Shown in pieces: positions 1-9,651 of a DNA stretch of 64,000 nt; the first letter of the stretch is position 1; every line of letters begins with the position of its first letter. The notes beneath the pieces were generated by a model, which made no database searches, had not been told where the DNA came from, and saw nothing but the letters and a program-made list of their open reading frames with translations. The position numbers were made by a program, and so were the translations under genes. The DNA is from Alectoria sarmentosa (Eukaryota > Ascomycota > Lecanoromycetes > Lecanorales > Parmeliaceae), in the NCBI GenBank assembly GCA_009733775.1, contig WOGZ01000082.1, positions 56,212 through 120,211 of the forward strand, read 5' to 3'.

Positions 1-185
1 TTCTCTGGCTTGGCCTTGTTTCCATCATATTCGTTAACCGAGCTCCCAGAACTGGTCGGTTCCGTAGCAGATTTGGTACCGCCCAGTATTCGTCGCCATA
101 ATGGGACTTTGGTCTCGGTCTGATTGGCTGCTGCGGACTCTGACGGTTGGAGAGAGTGACTGCTCGGCTGTTCGTTTGTCGTCAT
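1..185 (-). CDS. N-terminus of an unidentified protein, cut by the window edge
   Basis: An open reading frame runs on the minus strand from an ATG at 185 off the left edge of the window, about 61 residues without a stop. The visible part is hydrophilic and rich in Ser, Thr, Glu and Asn, has a short basic patch (PLWRRILGG) and ends in a segment with NEYDGNKAKPE. It has no membrane helix or catalytic motif. It resembles the cytosolic N-terminal tail that precedes the first helix of some fungal transporters, but that is only an impression. The start is the only in-frame ATG visible. The rest of the gene lies outside the window. Confidence 0.5.
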   Translation of the reverse strand, partial: MTTNEQPSSHSLQPSESAAANQTETKVPLWRRILGGTKSATEPTSSGSSVNEYDGNKAKPE

Positions 186-1714
186 GGCGATTACACAGTG
201 TGGAGACGGGCGAGGATTGTGAGCTGGGTCGAAGAAAAAGTTGTCGATTGTAGGGGAAGATATTTAATGAAAGCCTGGAAAGATGTTCAATGCCGACAGC
301 TGTCCAACTCCATCTCAGAGCATCTAGAACTGACGTAGGGTTTCGAAGAAAGGATTTGTAGGTGATGAGTAAAACTATGTGTGATGAGTAAAAGTGAAAC
401 TGGTGAAGGTCTCGGAAACAGGATAGCTAATTATTATAAAGGAAAGGTGGTCAAAGAAAAATTGGGTGGGTAGCGTGAGCGTCCTGGGGGAAACCATCCA
501 TGGTTGAGAGTCGAGAGTTGGCAGGCGCAATGAACACGGGGACTGGGAGGCATGTTATGACTCTGATACAGTAGTACTCGTAGTCGTACAACAAAGATTC
601 GAGGTATCAACTAAAAGGACTCTATCCAGGTCACAAGGACAAGGTTCAGTAGCAGGGCGATTGTGATTTCTAATTCGAAAGGATGCTTGATGCTTGCGGT
701 CAGAGAAACATCACACCTCGGTCTTGGTCCCGGCTGGACATGGTGCCGGCTGATGGCGCCAATACCCTCCCCCAGACCCCCACTACTTTACTGTACAACA
801 TAATATGCCAACTTGAACGAAGCGCATCTTCCTGCCCTCCACCAATTGTCTCCCGTATTTTCTTAATGGCATGTGTATGTAGTAAGCAAAGAGCCTCGCC
901 TAGAGTTGTCTTTCAATAACAAGTCCCAAACACAAAGAACATTGAGACATTGCGACGTTGCGCTTACCCCACAAAACAGGATCAGCGGCCTACTGCCCAG
1001 TGCCCAGCTGACCATTGGGTAAGGATTCTACACACAGCCTACTGCGGCCGAAACATTAGTACGGGATCCTACAGGGAAACACTCTAGCTAGATGTTTCGC
1101 CTTCAACCGAAAGCAATGATTCAAGACGTCATTTGCCTTGAATAGGCGGCCGTCATGTCGCATGCCTGTCCCAGATTGCTTCAACTTTCCCCCCTCAAAG
1201 TACTATATGTCATTCTGTCCCGGAGACATCTCCGCCGAAATGTCATACTAATCCTGTATGCTTTTCCATTTACGCACCGGACGCTTGCTTTGCTTGCTTT
1301 GCTTGCCACAACGATGCAGAGAAGTCTATCTCTCTGCTTCTTTCGAGTCTTTCCTCTCCCGCTATTCTTTTCTTCCTTCTATGAACTTGCAAGAGACATA
1401 CTGCAAGCGTATAATATCATTTTGCAAGGGACATTCACTACATAATCACCACAACAGATCTGCCGTAGACTGAAGGGTATGAAGTATTGCCCTTCACTAA
1501 GCATACTTTACTGTTCGCTTCCCCTTTTGTTAGCCTCGGCATGTCTTTCTTCATCCGTGCTCACAGGTTGCACAAGCCAAGTCGGGAAAGATGGACCTGC
1601 ATTGGACTTCACTTCCCAACTGCTTCTTTTCCTCCTATCAGTCCGTATCATCTTCGCTTCTCGAAAATTAGCATTCCGACGACCATCTGCTCCTGAACAG
1701 TGATAGTTGCAAAG
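186..1714. other. Intergenic, no gene recognised
   Basis: This stretch is the upstream region of the truncated left-edge gene and of the membrane protein that starts at 1715. Only short open frames without recognisable domains or coherent splice structure occur. A hydrophobic frame at about 1479-1703 (it starts MKYCPSLSIL) looks superficially like a signal peptide, but it ends before the next gene and is not in frame with it. Confidence 0.5.
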
Positions 1715-2614
1715 ATGGTCACGAGCACAATATACTCTGACTCGCAAACTGTAGTAGTTGACATAGGATCGGTCCCAGCCACAGCGCCATGGCTCGAGCA
1801 GACAACCTACCTCATCGACCAATCGGGGTACACCACAGCAGTACTGGCTCAAACTGATCAACCTACACTAGGTGTGACCCTTGCACCGATGCCGTACCCT
1901 ACGACACCAACAACGACGGCCCCAACTGCCACCGGTGTGACCCTTACACCAGTCCCTTCTGCTACGACACCAACAACGACACTCCCAACTCTCACACTTG
2001 TTACTGGCCGTACGCCAATGCCAGCTGTCACTGTCGCCGGTACTGTGATTGGGGTGGTGGCCGGAATTGCATTCGCTTTGACACTGGTCTATTACTTTCG
2101 TCAGCGGATCAGGAGTAATCGTCTCCGATCAAACATTCTACTGCACACATCACAGGCTGCTGCACAGGCATGGCCACCCGCTGGCCGCGTTCCGTCTTGG
2201 GAGGAGTTATTGAAAGAGACGGAGGAGTACTCGGAGAGATTTGACGAGAGCACTGTGCTATCTAGTGAGGGCAACGACTCTGGACTTGGCGATGAGAACT
2301 GCCAGGGTGGCTATCGTCCCACCTATGTTGCGTCGGCAGTAAGATGCTCACCGTCTTCGACAGCACCCGCTCAAGTACACCTGGGTCAGCCTACGTCTAT
2401 CCTGAAACGTCCTGCACCACCCAAAACCGCGAACATGGCCCAAGGCACGTTTGAAACTAAGGACGAGCAAGATTACAGGGATGTTCCTGCCACCAGTAAG
2501 CTAGCACTAGCCAAGAAAGGTGTGAGGTTCGGGGCAGACCAGATCCGCGAGTTTGGCAGGACGCCATTTGGGTCAACAGCAGGAAGTGTGGTCGATCATG
2601 GAAGCGAAATTTGA
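1715..2614 (+). CDS. Thr/Pro-rich single-pass membrane protein, function unknown
   Basis: A 299-residue protein. The first ATG of the frame is at 1715; a GTG five codons upstream is not a credible start. Residues 1-104 are rich in Thr, Pro and Ser and contain two adjacent 21-residue repeats (about 53-73 and 74-94, each starting GVTL and containing TTPTTT), as in O-mannosylated ectodomains. One hydrophobic helix lies at about 105-127, followed by a basic stop-transfer segment (RQRIRSNRLR) and a hydrophilic tail of about 165 residues. There is no cleavable signal peptide, so the helix probably acts as an N-out anchor. The layout recalls fungal Mid2/Wsc-type surface sensors, but there is no WSC cysteine domain, so no family is assigned. 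An upstream signal-peptide exon cannot be excluded. Confidence 0.6.
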   Translation: MVTSTIYSDSQTVVVDIGSVPATAPWLEQTTYLIDQSGYTTAVLAQTDQPTLGVTLAPMPYPTTPTTTAPTATGVTLTPVPSATTPTTTLPTLTLVTGRTPMPAVTVAGTVIGVVAGIAFALTLVYYFRQRIRSNRLRSNILLHTSQAAAQAWPPAGRVPSWEELLKETEEYSERFDESTVLSSEGNDSGLGDENCQGGYRPTYVASAVRCSPSSTAPAQVHLGQPTSILKRPAPPKTANMAQGTFETKDEQDYRDVPATSKLALAKKGVRFGADQIREFGRTPFGSTAGSVVDHGSEI

Positions 2615-4010
2615 GAGTCCGTGAGTTATGCAGGCTTTTGCTGGCGGGCTCCTCTCCATCTTTTCGCTTTGGCATACTGTCTGGGCTTTGACTGGATTGA
2701 GTTGACTGTATATATTCAAGAATACTAAGTGATTGATAGCTCATGAAGCTCTTCGGTCGTTGCCGTGCGACAGGAACTGAGAATGCCAGGTGTACTTCAG
2801 CTGCGCCTGCAGGTCCGTAGATTCCGACAATCTCTCGATCTGTGAGCCGGTAGATTCCTTCGATATTTGAACAATTAAGTCGCAAAAGATCGAGGTAACC
2901 TGGTCATTTGAATGGGTAACACGCTGTCAAGAGCCGTTCGAGCGGTAAAAAGCCGGGGCAACTCGAGACCTCATGTCTCTGCTTCGTAAAATACACCCGA
3001 ATACTGTAATTCAGTGTCACAAGGAACTGCATACGGTATGCGGCGATGATAAGTAAATGGCCCTGAACCACTTGTAGCTGTAAGTACTGAACATTTCGAG
3101 TTGAAGACCATAGCGGCGCGCAAGGCAAGTTTCAGGGCTTTCAAACGGGCTCAGTGTCCTTAGACCTCTATCGGGAAAAGCGAAATGTACCCACTGCTAC
3201 GCGCTGCAGCGTTGAGTTGTCTTGAGAGCGTTCTCACAGCAGACCTCACAGCATATGCGTCTGACGCACCCCTGGACGAGAATTGGTCAATCAAATTTGC
3301 ACCAGTGGCATGGTTCGTAGCTTTAGATCGTTCCGGTGGACATTCAAGGGAATGCGTGCATGCCACAGTGGCTATTGCCGCGCGTTTGATAGCAATAAGC
3401 GAGACGGTGTAGCGCCTTCCAACGACAGGCCAAAATCTGTGGCTTCTACCAGGGCATGCTGTTGACCTAAAACTTCCATCGACCATCATTTCACATTTAT
3501 CCTGATGTTTGACTCGGCATAGGGCACAAAATGTAGAGGCATGAGTGCTTTTAACTCCTACAACTCGTCTTCAACACTGATGTAGACGACGCACTAGCTT
3601 GGTTTCTTCCACTCTGCCCATGTCTTTACCGCCTCAAGTATGAAGTGGTGATCCTGGAACCAGGACTGGTACAGGCTGCCATTCCAGCTCAGCAACGAAC
3701 CTCCGATCCCTCTCTTGAACCTGAGGCTTGTGTCATACAGTGAAATTGGGAGAAGTAGCGCATTCATGAAAGAGTTGGACGATTGGATGTATGTTGGATA
3801 TGCACGCTTGATGTTGCAAGTCTTGAGCTATCATTCGTTTTGCTTGGACGCTTGCCCGCTCCCCCAGCAGCTCTTAGATACGTTTAACTAGAGGTACAAC
3901 AAAAGCCACCGCCGTTCTTTAGACCGCTTCAATTAATCTCTCCAGCCTGAGGTCACTTATCTCCAAAGGACGCCAGTCACCGTTCCTCCAGCCGCACGTG
4001 GTATCTCCTG
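2615..4010. other. Intergenic, no gene recognised
   Basis: About 1.4 kb between the Thr-rich membrane protein and the C2H2-like gene on the opposite strand. The genes converge, so this holds both 3' ends. Open frames here are short, overlap on both strands and show no domain-like sequence. I see no RNA gene or repeat. Confidence 0.5.
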
Positions 4011-5288
4011 CTATTTTTGGCCTTCCTTGTCCTCTTTCTGCTCTTCAAAAGTCACAAATACGTGACAGGATGTGTTCCCATTTGTCTTCTGCCATTCTGG
4101 CCAATTCTTGATCACCAAGAGTAGGAGATGATGGTCTTCGTTAGTATCCGCATATACAGGGACAGGGAGCCAAGATGGACGTGCAATAATCTCTCGTAAC
4201 CCAACTTGCTCGCCCTGAGACTCGAGCCGAGCACGTACACCGGCACGGAAAGTCACCGCATTTTGAGCTTCAGGCAGACCCATGATGAAGCTGGGACCTT
4301 TGCGATTGCCTGATGGGCCTATTATGAAGAATACCCGACTAAAGAGCTCCGGAGAAAATTCGACCTGTGAGTGTTTCAAGGTCTTGCAGCTCGAGATCGA
4401 GCTCGGGGATGGCGGGGCGGTTGTAGTTCGAGTAAAGATCGTCTGAGTGCCAATGTTCATGGAAGGTGGGACATGTTGCACCGAAGGTATAGCGGATGCA
4501 AGTATGTTTCGACCAGAGTCTGGAGAAGGCGCCGGCGAACGAGTACGACCGTTGCCAAAATTGGAAGCACGAGATGTGATAGACCGCTTGGGATACGTGT
4601 GTGCCAATACTGGACCAGCGATAGGCCTAGTCCAGTGATGGTTTGGCGATATGCTGAGACTGGCGGCAAGGAATGTAGGAGTTACCGCGGGACCGGCAAC
4701 GGCAGAGATATCATACATATCGGGAGCGCTGGAAGGCACCATTTCTGTGTCATGCATGTGTCCTGTTTTGGCGTGATTATTGGCTGCTTCGTGGCTCCAG
4801 AAGTGTCTGCCGCAGTCGAAGCATATGGAGTATTCATCGTTTCCGCTGTCTTCGCTGTCGGGAGTGTCTGCGTATGGGCTAGCCTCCGCCTCTATCGCAG
4901 AAGTTAAAGGTGGGCTCGAATCGGGAGCAGACGCCGAACTGGCAGCAGGAGAATTTCCAACAATGACAGGAGATTGGGGCGATATAAACTCTTCGTGAAG
5001 GACGTGTGCTGTCAGGGCGCCATGGGAGTCTGCTTTGGAACGGCTCCAGAAGTGTTTACCACAATCATCGCAGACGATGGAATATTGCACTTCATCGACT
5101 TTCGGATCCGCTGCTTGTGTGTCAAGGTCAGTCTTATGTTCTGTGCGAGGAGCAGAAACATAATTAGAACCACTTTTCGTTGAGTTTCCAAGTCCTGGAA
5201 GCCAGTCCATGCGATCGTTTGACCCCATTGGTGCCACGATCTTGACGGTGAGTGAGGATGGATGGAGAGATCTAGGGAAGGAAGACAT
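4011..5288 (-). CDS. C2H2-like zinc finger protein of unknown function
   Basis: A single-exon gene for 425 residues from the ATG at 5288. Two similar zinc-finger-like units occur: Cys73 and Cys76 with His89 and His95 (CDDCGKHFWS), and Cys156 and Cys159 with His172 and His177 (CFDCGRHFWS). Each has the Cys-x2-Cys / His pattern and the same FWS after the second Cys, which points to an internal duplication. A Ser/Pro-rich linker follows (about 180-310). The C-terminal 110 residues (about 312-425) look like a folded globular domain, with FIIGPSGNRKGPSF near its start. DNA binding is possible from the fingers, but they are atypical and the C-terminal domain is not recognised. Confidence 0.7.
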   Translation of the reverse strand: MSSFPRSLHPSSLTVKIVAPMGSNDRMDWLPGLGNSTKSGSNYVSAPRTEHKTDLDTQAADPKVDEVQYSIVCDDCGKHFWSRSKADSHGALTAHVLHEEFISPQSPVIVGNSPAASSASAPDSSPPLTSAIEAEASPYADTPDSEDSGNDEYSICFDCGRHFWSHEAANNHAKTGHMHDTEMVPSSAPDMYDISAVAGPAVTPTFLAASLSISPNHHWTRPIAGPVLAHTYPKRSITSRASNFGNGRTRSPAPSPDSGRNILASAIPSVQHVPPSMNIGTQTIFTRTTTAPPSPSSISSCKTLKHSQVEFSPELFSRVFFIIGPSGNRKGPSFIMGLPEAQNAVTFRAGVRARLESQGEQVGLREIIARPSWLPVPVYADTNEDHHLLLLVIKNWPEWQKTNGNTSCHVFVTFEEQKEDKEGQK

Positions 5289-5536
5289 AGTTTTGTGACA
5301 TGAGTTCGGTTACCGGGAAGCTATACAGTGGTTAGGTCCCGCAAGCTCAACACATCTACAAGGTGAGGCGCATGGGTGTTGACAATGACATTTTCAAGTA
5401 CTGAAGGAGAAGAGCCGATTTGTACAAAAGCGTCCCGGTCTCTCAGCGAAGCGAGCGGAGATCAGTAAGACAGGGAACATTGCCATAGTGGTAAGAAATT
5501 CGCTCTCACCCATTCTCCCGAATACGTCCCTAATGG

Positions 5537-6746
5537 TCAAACCAGCTTCGTGACCAACTTCCCCGTGTTCGCCCCCTCAAACAGCAACATCCACGTCTTC
5601 GGTACAGCGTCAAACTTAGTGTCGACAACTGTCTCGTTCTCGTCGCCCACCTTGATCTTTCCCTCCTTCGCCGCTGTCACCATCTCCTTAATAGCCTCCG
5701 GCCCCTTTCCTTCTGCAATAAAGTCTCTAACGATAAATCCCTTAATCTCAATCCTGTTCGAGATGACCTCAAACCAGTTCTTCAAACCCGACTTCTCACT
5801 CTTATTGTAATTGGTGATAGCCCCACAAGCTGCGATCCTGCCTTCCTTCTTCATCCGCGTCAGCATCAGATCGAGAATCTCGCCTCCGACGTTGTCGAAA
5901 TAGACCTCCACGTAATCATTGGTCGCTTTGATTAGATCCTGTTCGAAGCTGGACTTCTTGTAATTCAAACACACATCGGCTCCCAAACTCTCTACCCATT
6001 TACATTTGTCATCACTACCTGCCTACAAAGATTTCGGGGTCAGTATTTCTTATCTGAGGCAGAGTCGCCAGCAATGAGACTGATCAAAGGGGAATCAATA
6101 GCGGCCTGCTCCCGAATTATGTCTTCCAATTCGACAAATGATCATAACAGGAAGGAATTGTCGACGATATACATACCATACCAACCACCTTCTTGCACTT
6201 CAGCATCTTCTTCGCAATCTGAACAACCATACTTCCAGTAGCCCCTGCAGCTCCACTAACAACAACAGTATCCTCCTTCCTCGTCCTCGCAATTATTTTA
6301 ATTCCATAGTAAGCCGTCAAGCCGGTCAAACCGAAAGCGCCCAGATAGTGCGTGAGGCTCAAACCCTGAAGATCCTCGCAGGCCTGGCATTCCTTCGCAT
6401 TCTGCACCGAGTATTCCGCCCAACCTGTTGTAGCCAGCACCTTGTCACCCTTGCTATACTGTGACGATTCGGACTCGACGACTTCAGCGACTGATCGAGC
6501 GCGCATGACACCGTCTTGTGGGACTGGGGGAACGTAGAGGCGTTCGGGATCTAAGCCTTTGGTGATCCAGCCACGCTGGGCAGGGTCATTGGATATGTAG
6601 AGGGACTTGACCAGGACTTGATCGTGTTTCAGAGAGGGCAGAGAGGCGGTTTTGAGGGTGAAAGTCTGATTGGGACCAGAGAGCTCAGGGAGATCAGTAG
6701 GCTTGTTGGTAAGGATCCATTGGCGAGTTTCGGTTGGGGTCGACAT
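5537..6746 (-). CDS. Zinc-independent MDR oxidoreductase (leukotriene B4 dehydrogenase / alkenal reductase type)
   Basis: Two exons (6746-6177 and 6022-5537) give a 351-residue NAD(P)H-dependent reductase. The N-terminal GroES-like part contains SNDPAQRGW, the hallmark region of the LTD/prostaglandin reductase branch of medium-chain dehydrogenases. The Rossmann part has GAAGATG at residues 165-171 for the cofactor and YFDNVGGEILD further on, the usual 'DNVGG' of this branch. Structural-zinc cysteines are absent, as expected. Family members reduce the double bond of alpha,beta-unsaturated aldehydes or ketones; the substrate here is unknown. Joining at 6177/6022 keeps phase 0 and restores AGSDDKCKWVESLGAD, the family's usual second Rossmann strand. 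The 154-bp intron is long for this window and may be an introner-like element (see findings). Confidence 0.93.
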
Positions 6747-7333
6747 GGTAGACGGTTGGAAGGTCTAAGGGAGCTGTTTGAGGCGATTGGTGGTCATACA
6801 GAGAGTGAATCTAGAGTATGGGAGAGGAGGTGAGGGCGATGATATCCATGTAGTGACGGAGAGCGAGATGCTTTGGAATGGGGACCACGGACCATGAAAA
6901 GCATATATTTCGGGCATAGCGGCTTTGGTATGGACGGGATACATGGGAATGTAGCTGGAATAACTGCCTGCCTCCTATTGTCTGCCATGCTAACAATTCT
7001 ACTCGAGCGAGACAGCAGACCGATGTTCATGTTCAAACGCGCAGAGGATGCCCTGAGCCTCAAGGATCAAACATTCTCGGGGCAAACTCCCGAGATGAAT
7101 GTCCGAGGATCCCACAAGAGGTACTCTACAGGTACGTGTACATGTACACTGTTACAGCTTAGATCCGTCTATTCGCGTACCTTGGTGCATGAGGAATAGC
7201 GTAAGCTGCATAAGTAATAACGCAGGATTGAATAATTTTGGTCTTCAATGACTCAGGAAGTCTTTCATGCGCCGGGCGGTATATGGAGGCTCAAAACTCC
7301 TTCCCAATGCTTCATGACCCCTCAATCCCACCC
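6747..7333. other. Intergenic between two minus-strand genes
   Basis: This holds the promoter side of the MDR oxidoreductase gene and the 3' side of the GDT1-type gene. Short open frames on both strands (for example near 6800-7060) show no recognisable domain. No repeat or RNA gene seen. Confidence 0.5.
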
Positions 7334-9050
7334 TCATTCAACGTACATTGCCTCGATCAGGTAGATGATGCCAAATACCAAGAATGCAAACCCGCCTCCC
7401 AGTGTTACTGCCCAAGTATGTCAGCAGATGCGCTTGATGAGAACATACGGTAAGCTTGACTTACCGATCCTCAAGCTGACTCTACCGGCGATAGCTCTAC
7501 CCCCGATCACTGCAATTGCGGTGCAGATTGCGTGCCCGCTCACTGCACCCCCAGTCACCCACCAGTAATCTTGCCCAGCCGCCATCGCGATCGTAGCGAT
7601 TTGGCTCCGGTCGCCCCACTCCCCCAAGAAGGTCATTACGAAGGTTTGCACCCACGCTGGACTAAGTAGTAAGGAGAATAAATTATTCACTCCTGCAAAT
7701 ACGCTCATGATGGCCGAACCTCGGCCAGGTGAAGGACTCCGCGACCCGTCCGGGGAAGAAGGGGGGGAGTCAGGAGGCGCAGGAAGACGCGTGCTGGACC
7801 GAGTCTTGCGTGCATTCGTTCTCCCAGATTCGAGTATGTATGGCGATATTGAGGACCGTCGACGACCCATCTTGCGAGCAAGTTCTTCTTTCTCTTCAAG
7901 CTCCAGTTCTACTTCTTTCATCTCTTCGTTGACTCCTTGGTCCGGTGGGATTGCGTAGCCTTCCCTTAACATTTTTGCCCCAAAGACAAGGAACAGCAGG
8001 GCCGCCAGTAGATTTGTATATTTCTTCGGAATCAGGGTAGGGACAGCGTGGCCCAACACGGCAGAGAGAATTGTCATTGCAATGAGGGCGGTAAAGGCGG
8101 CAGAGAAGACGATAAGCCGAGGGTGCTTCATCGCCATCAGAGCAGCGATCAAAAATGTTTTGTCCCCAATCTCGGAAAAGATGATCATCGTGAGGGAGAG
8201 GATGAAGGAGTGCAGTGGTTGGATGAGAGAGGCGGAATTGCCGGTGAGCATGGGAATGGAAGGTGTAAAGGGAGCAAGAATTGCAAGAGGGTCGCTCTTG
8301 GAGGCTGTGGCCGGAACAGGATGTGGAAGGTCATGAGGTTTATCAGGGAGATCAGCAGGTTTCTAGGATAACGGAAGTGTTAGCAACTCGTCCAAAGTCA
8401 GCGATTCGAACATATGATATTACCTCCAGACCTCCAAGCTCTTTCTGCTTATCTTTGTCTTCGGTCCCGGTCTCTTTGCTTTTCTTGCCATCATCCTTGG
8501 CAGCCTTTGGGTCAACGCTTTCTTGCTCGCTGTGAGGCAATGGCGGAACCTCTTTCGGTGGGTCTGGCTTCTTCTCTGGCTTGGCGCCGTCCAACGGAAT
8601 GGCCTTCCTATCCTTGTTCTTCTCGGATATGCCACCTTCAGTACCTCTTGTACCTTCCTTCGGCCCAGCCCTATGCGGATCATCCATCACACCATCGTTG
8701 GTCTCTGGTATCTTGGGGCCATCGCCAGTAAGCACCCCTTCCGGTACAGGCTTCTTGATATCTGCGTCTCCGCTGTTTTCCTTGGCCTTCTTCCGATCTC
8801 TTTCCGCGCCAGTCTCAACGAACGGTCCGAGGTGCGGTCTTCCATCTTTGCCGTCGACAGGTGCATCTTTGGTCCTAATGCCATCCAGGCCCGGTTTTGA
8901 GGCTAGATTTGCTGAGAGATCAGGAGGCGGCCCCAATTCTTTTCCATCTGCTGAGGCAACAGCTTCTTCTGAAGACACGAAGGCGGTAACGACCGCAAAG
9001 CATGGTATCAATAAAAGCAATAGTGATGACAGCGGCTGTCGTAACCTCAT
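7334..9050 (-). CDS. GDT1/TMEM165 family (UPF0016) Golgi cation/H+ antiporter with long N-terminal extension
   Basis: Three exons (9050-8424, 8362-7465, 7407-7334) give 532 residues. The family moves Ca2+ or Mn2+ into the Golgi in exchange for protons and supports glycosylation. Both signature motifs are intact: EIGDKT (Glu273) in the first and EWGDRS (Glu457) in the second of two inverted three-helix repeats, joined by a charged Ser/Pro-rich loop (about 350-425). The short last exon supplies the final helix (FAFLVFGIIYLIEAMY). The start is the ATG at 9050, which opens a good signal peptide (SSLLLLLIPCFAVVTAF); a TTG nine bases upstream is ignored. Between signal peptide and first helix lie about 220 residues of Lys/Asp/Glu/Pro-rich low complexity, so the protein is nearly twice the length of yeast Gdt1 (about 280). 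Confidence 0.93.
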
Positions 9051-9651
9051 AGCTGTCAATGAAATATGGTTCGGGTTTAAAAATGCTGTGGAGAGGGTGC
9101 ACGAGCTCTCCTTCTCCTCTGCAGCAAGGGCTGCTTGCAGGAGGATGTTCGCAAATGAGACTCGAGTACCTTGTCACATGTGCGTAAGAAGGCTCCAACA
9201 AGCCCAGGTAAAGAAATATAAAGTAAGAAGAGTTGAAAAGATGGCTAAAAAGAAAATCCCGTTGGCAAGGTTAATGTTCCCATCATCCCCTGTCACTCAA
9301 TTGAGAAGTTGGAGAACAGGTCATTGCGGCTAAGGTAGTACCCCTGGGACCCTGGCTTAATCCAAACAGAAGGTCAGCCATCGGATTGGCTCGGTCAGCC
9401 CCGAGCCCCAAGTCTTTCAGCCCTAAATGCTCTGAGCCCTTAAGCTCTTAACCCTAAAGCTCTTACTCGTAAACCTAATCGCATCCCCCGTCACAACAAT
9501 CAGTGTTTACTCAGTTTACTCACTCTTCTTCACCACCGTCTCATCTTGTTGTCTTGAACTTACTTGAACTTGTGCTAGATTTTGGTGCATGGTGGTTCTT
9601 GGCTCCAGTGGAGATTAATATTCCAGGCAAAGGATTTTCTGCGCCTGGGCA
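9051..9651. promoter_or_regulatory. Divergent promoter region of the GDT1-type and telomere-factor genes
   Basis: Both flanking genes are read outward from this 601-bp interval. It contains a telomere-like triple repeat at 9421-9468 (separate entry). Otherwise no TATA box or other element stands out. Confidence 0.5.
9421..9468. repeat. Three degenerate 15-16 bp units containing CCCTAA or CCCTTAA
   Basis: Units start at 9421 (CCCTAAATGCTCTGAG), 9437 (CCCTTAAGCTCTTAA) and 9452 (CCCTAAAGCTCTTACT). Two carry CCCTAA, the complement of the TTAGGG telomere repeat, and the middle one has an inserted T. The array lies about 185 bp upstream of the ATG of the telomere-binding-factor gene. Whether it is a binding site is inference. 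Confidence 0.6.

Noticed and set aside
1508..1861. A 117-codon minus-strand frame
   Set aside because: It overlaps the start of the Thr-rich membrane protein on the plus strand and shows no protein-like features.
8581..9333. A 250-codon plus-strand frame rich in Ser and Pro
   Set aside because: It mirrors the charged low-complexity exon of the GDT1-type gene; the minus-strand reading has a signal peptide and in-frame splicing to the transporter.
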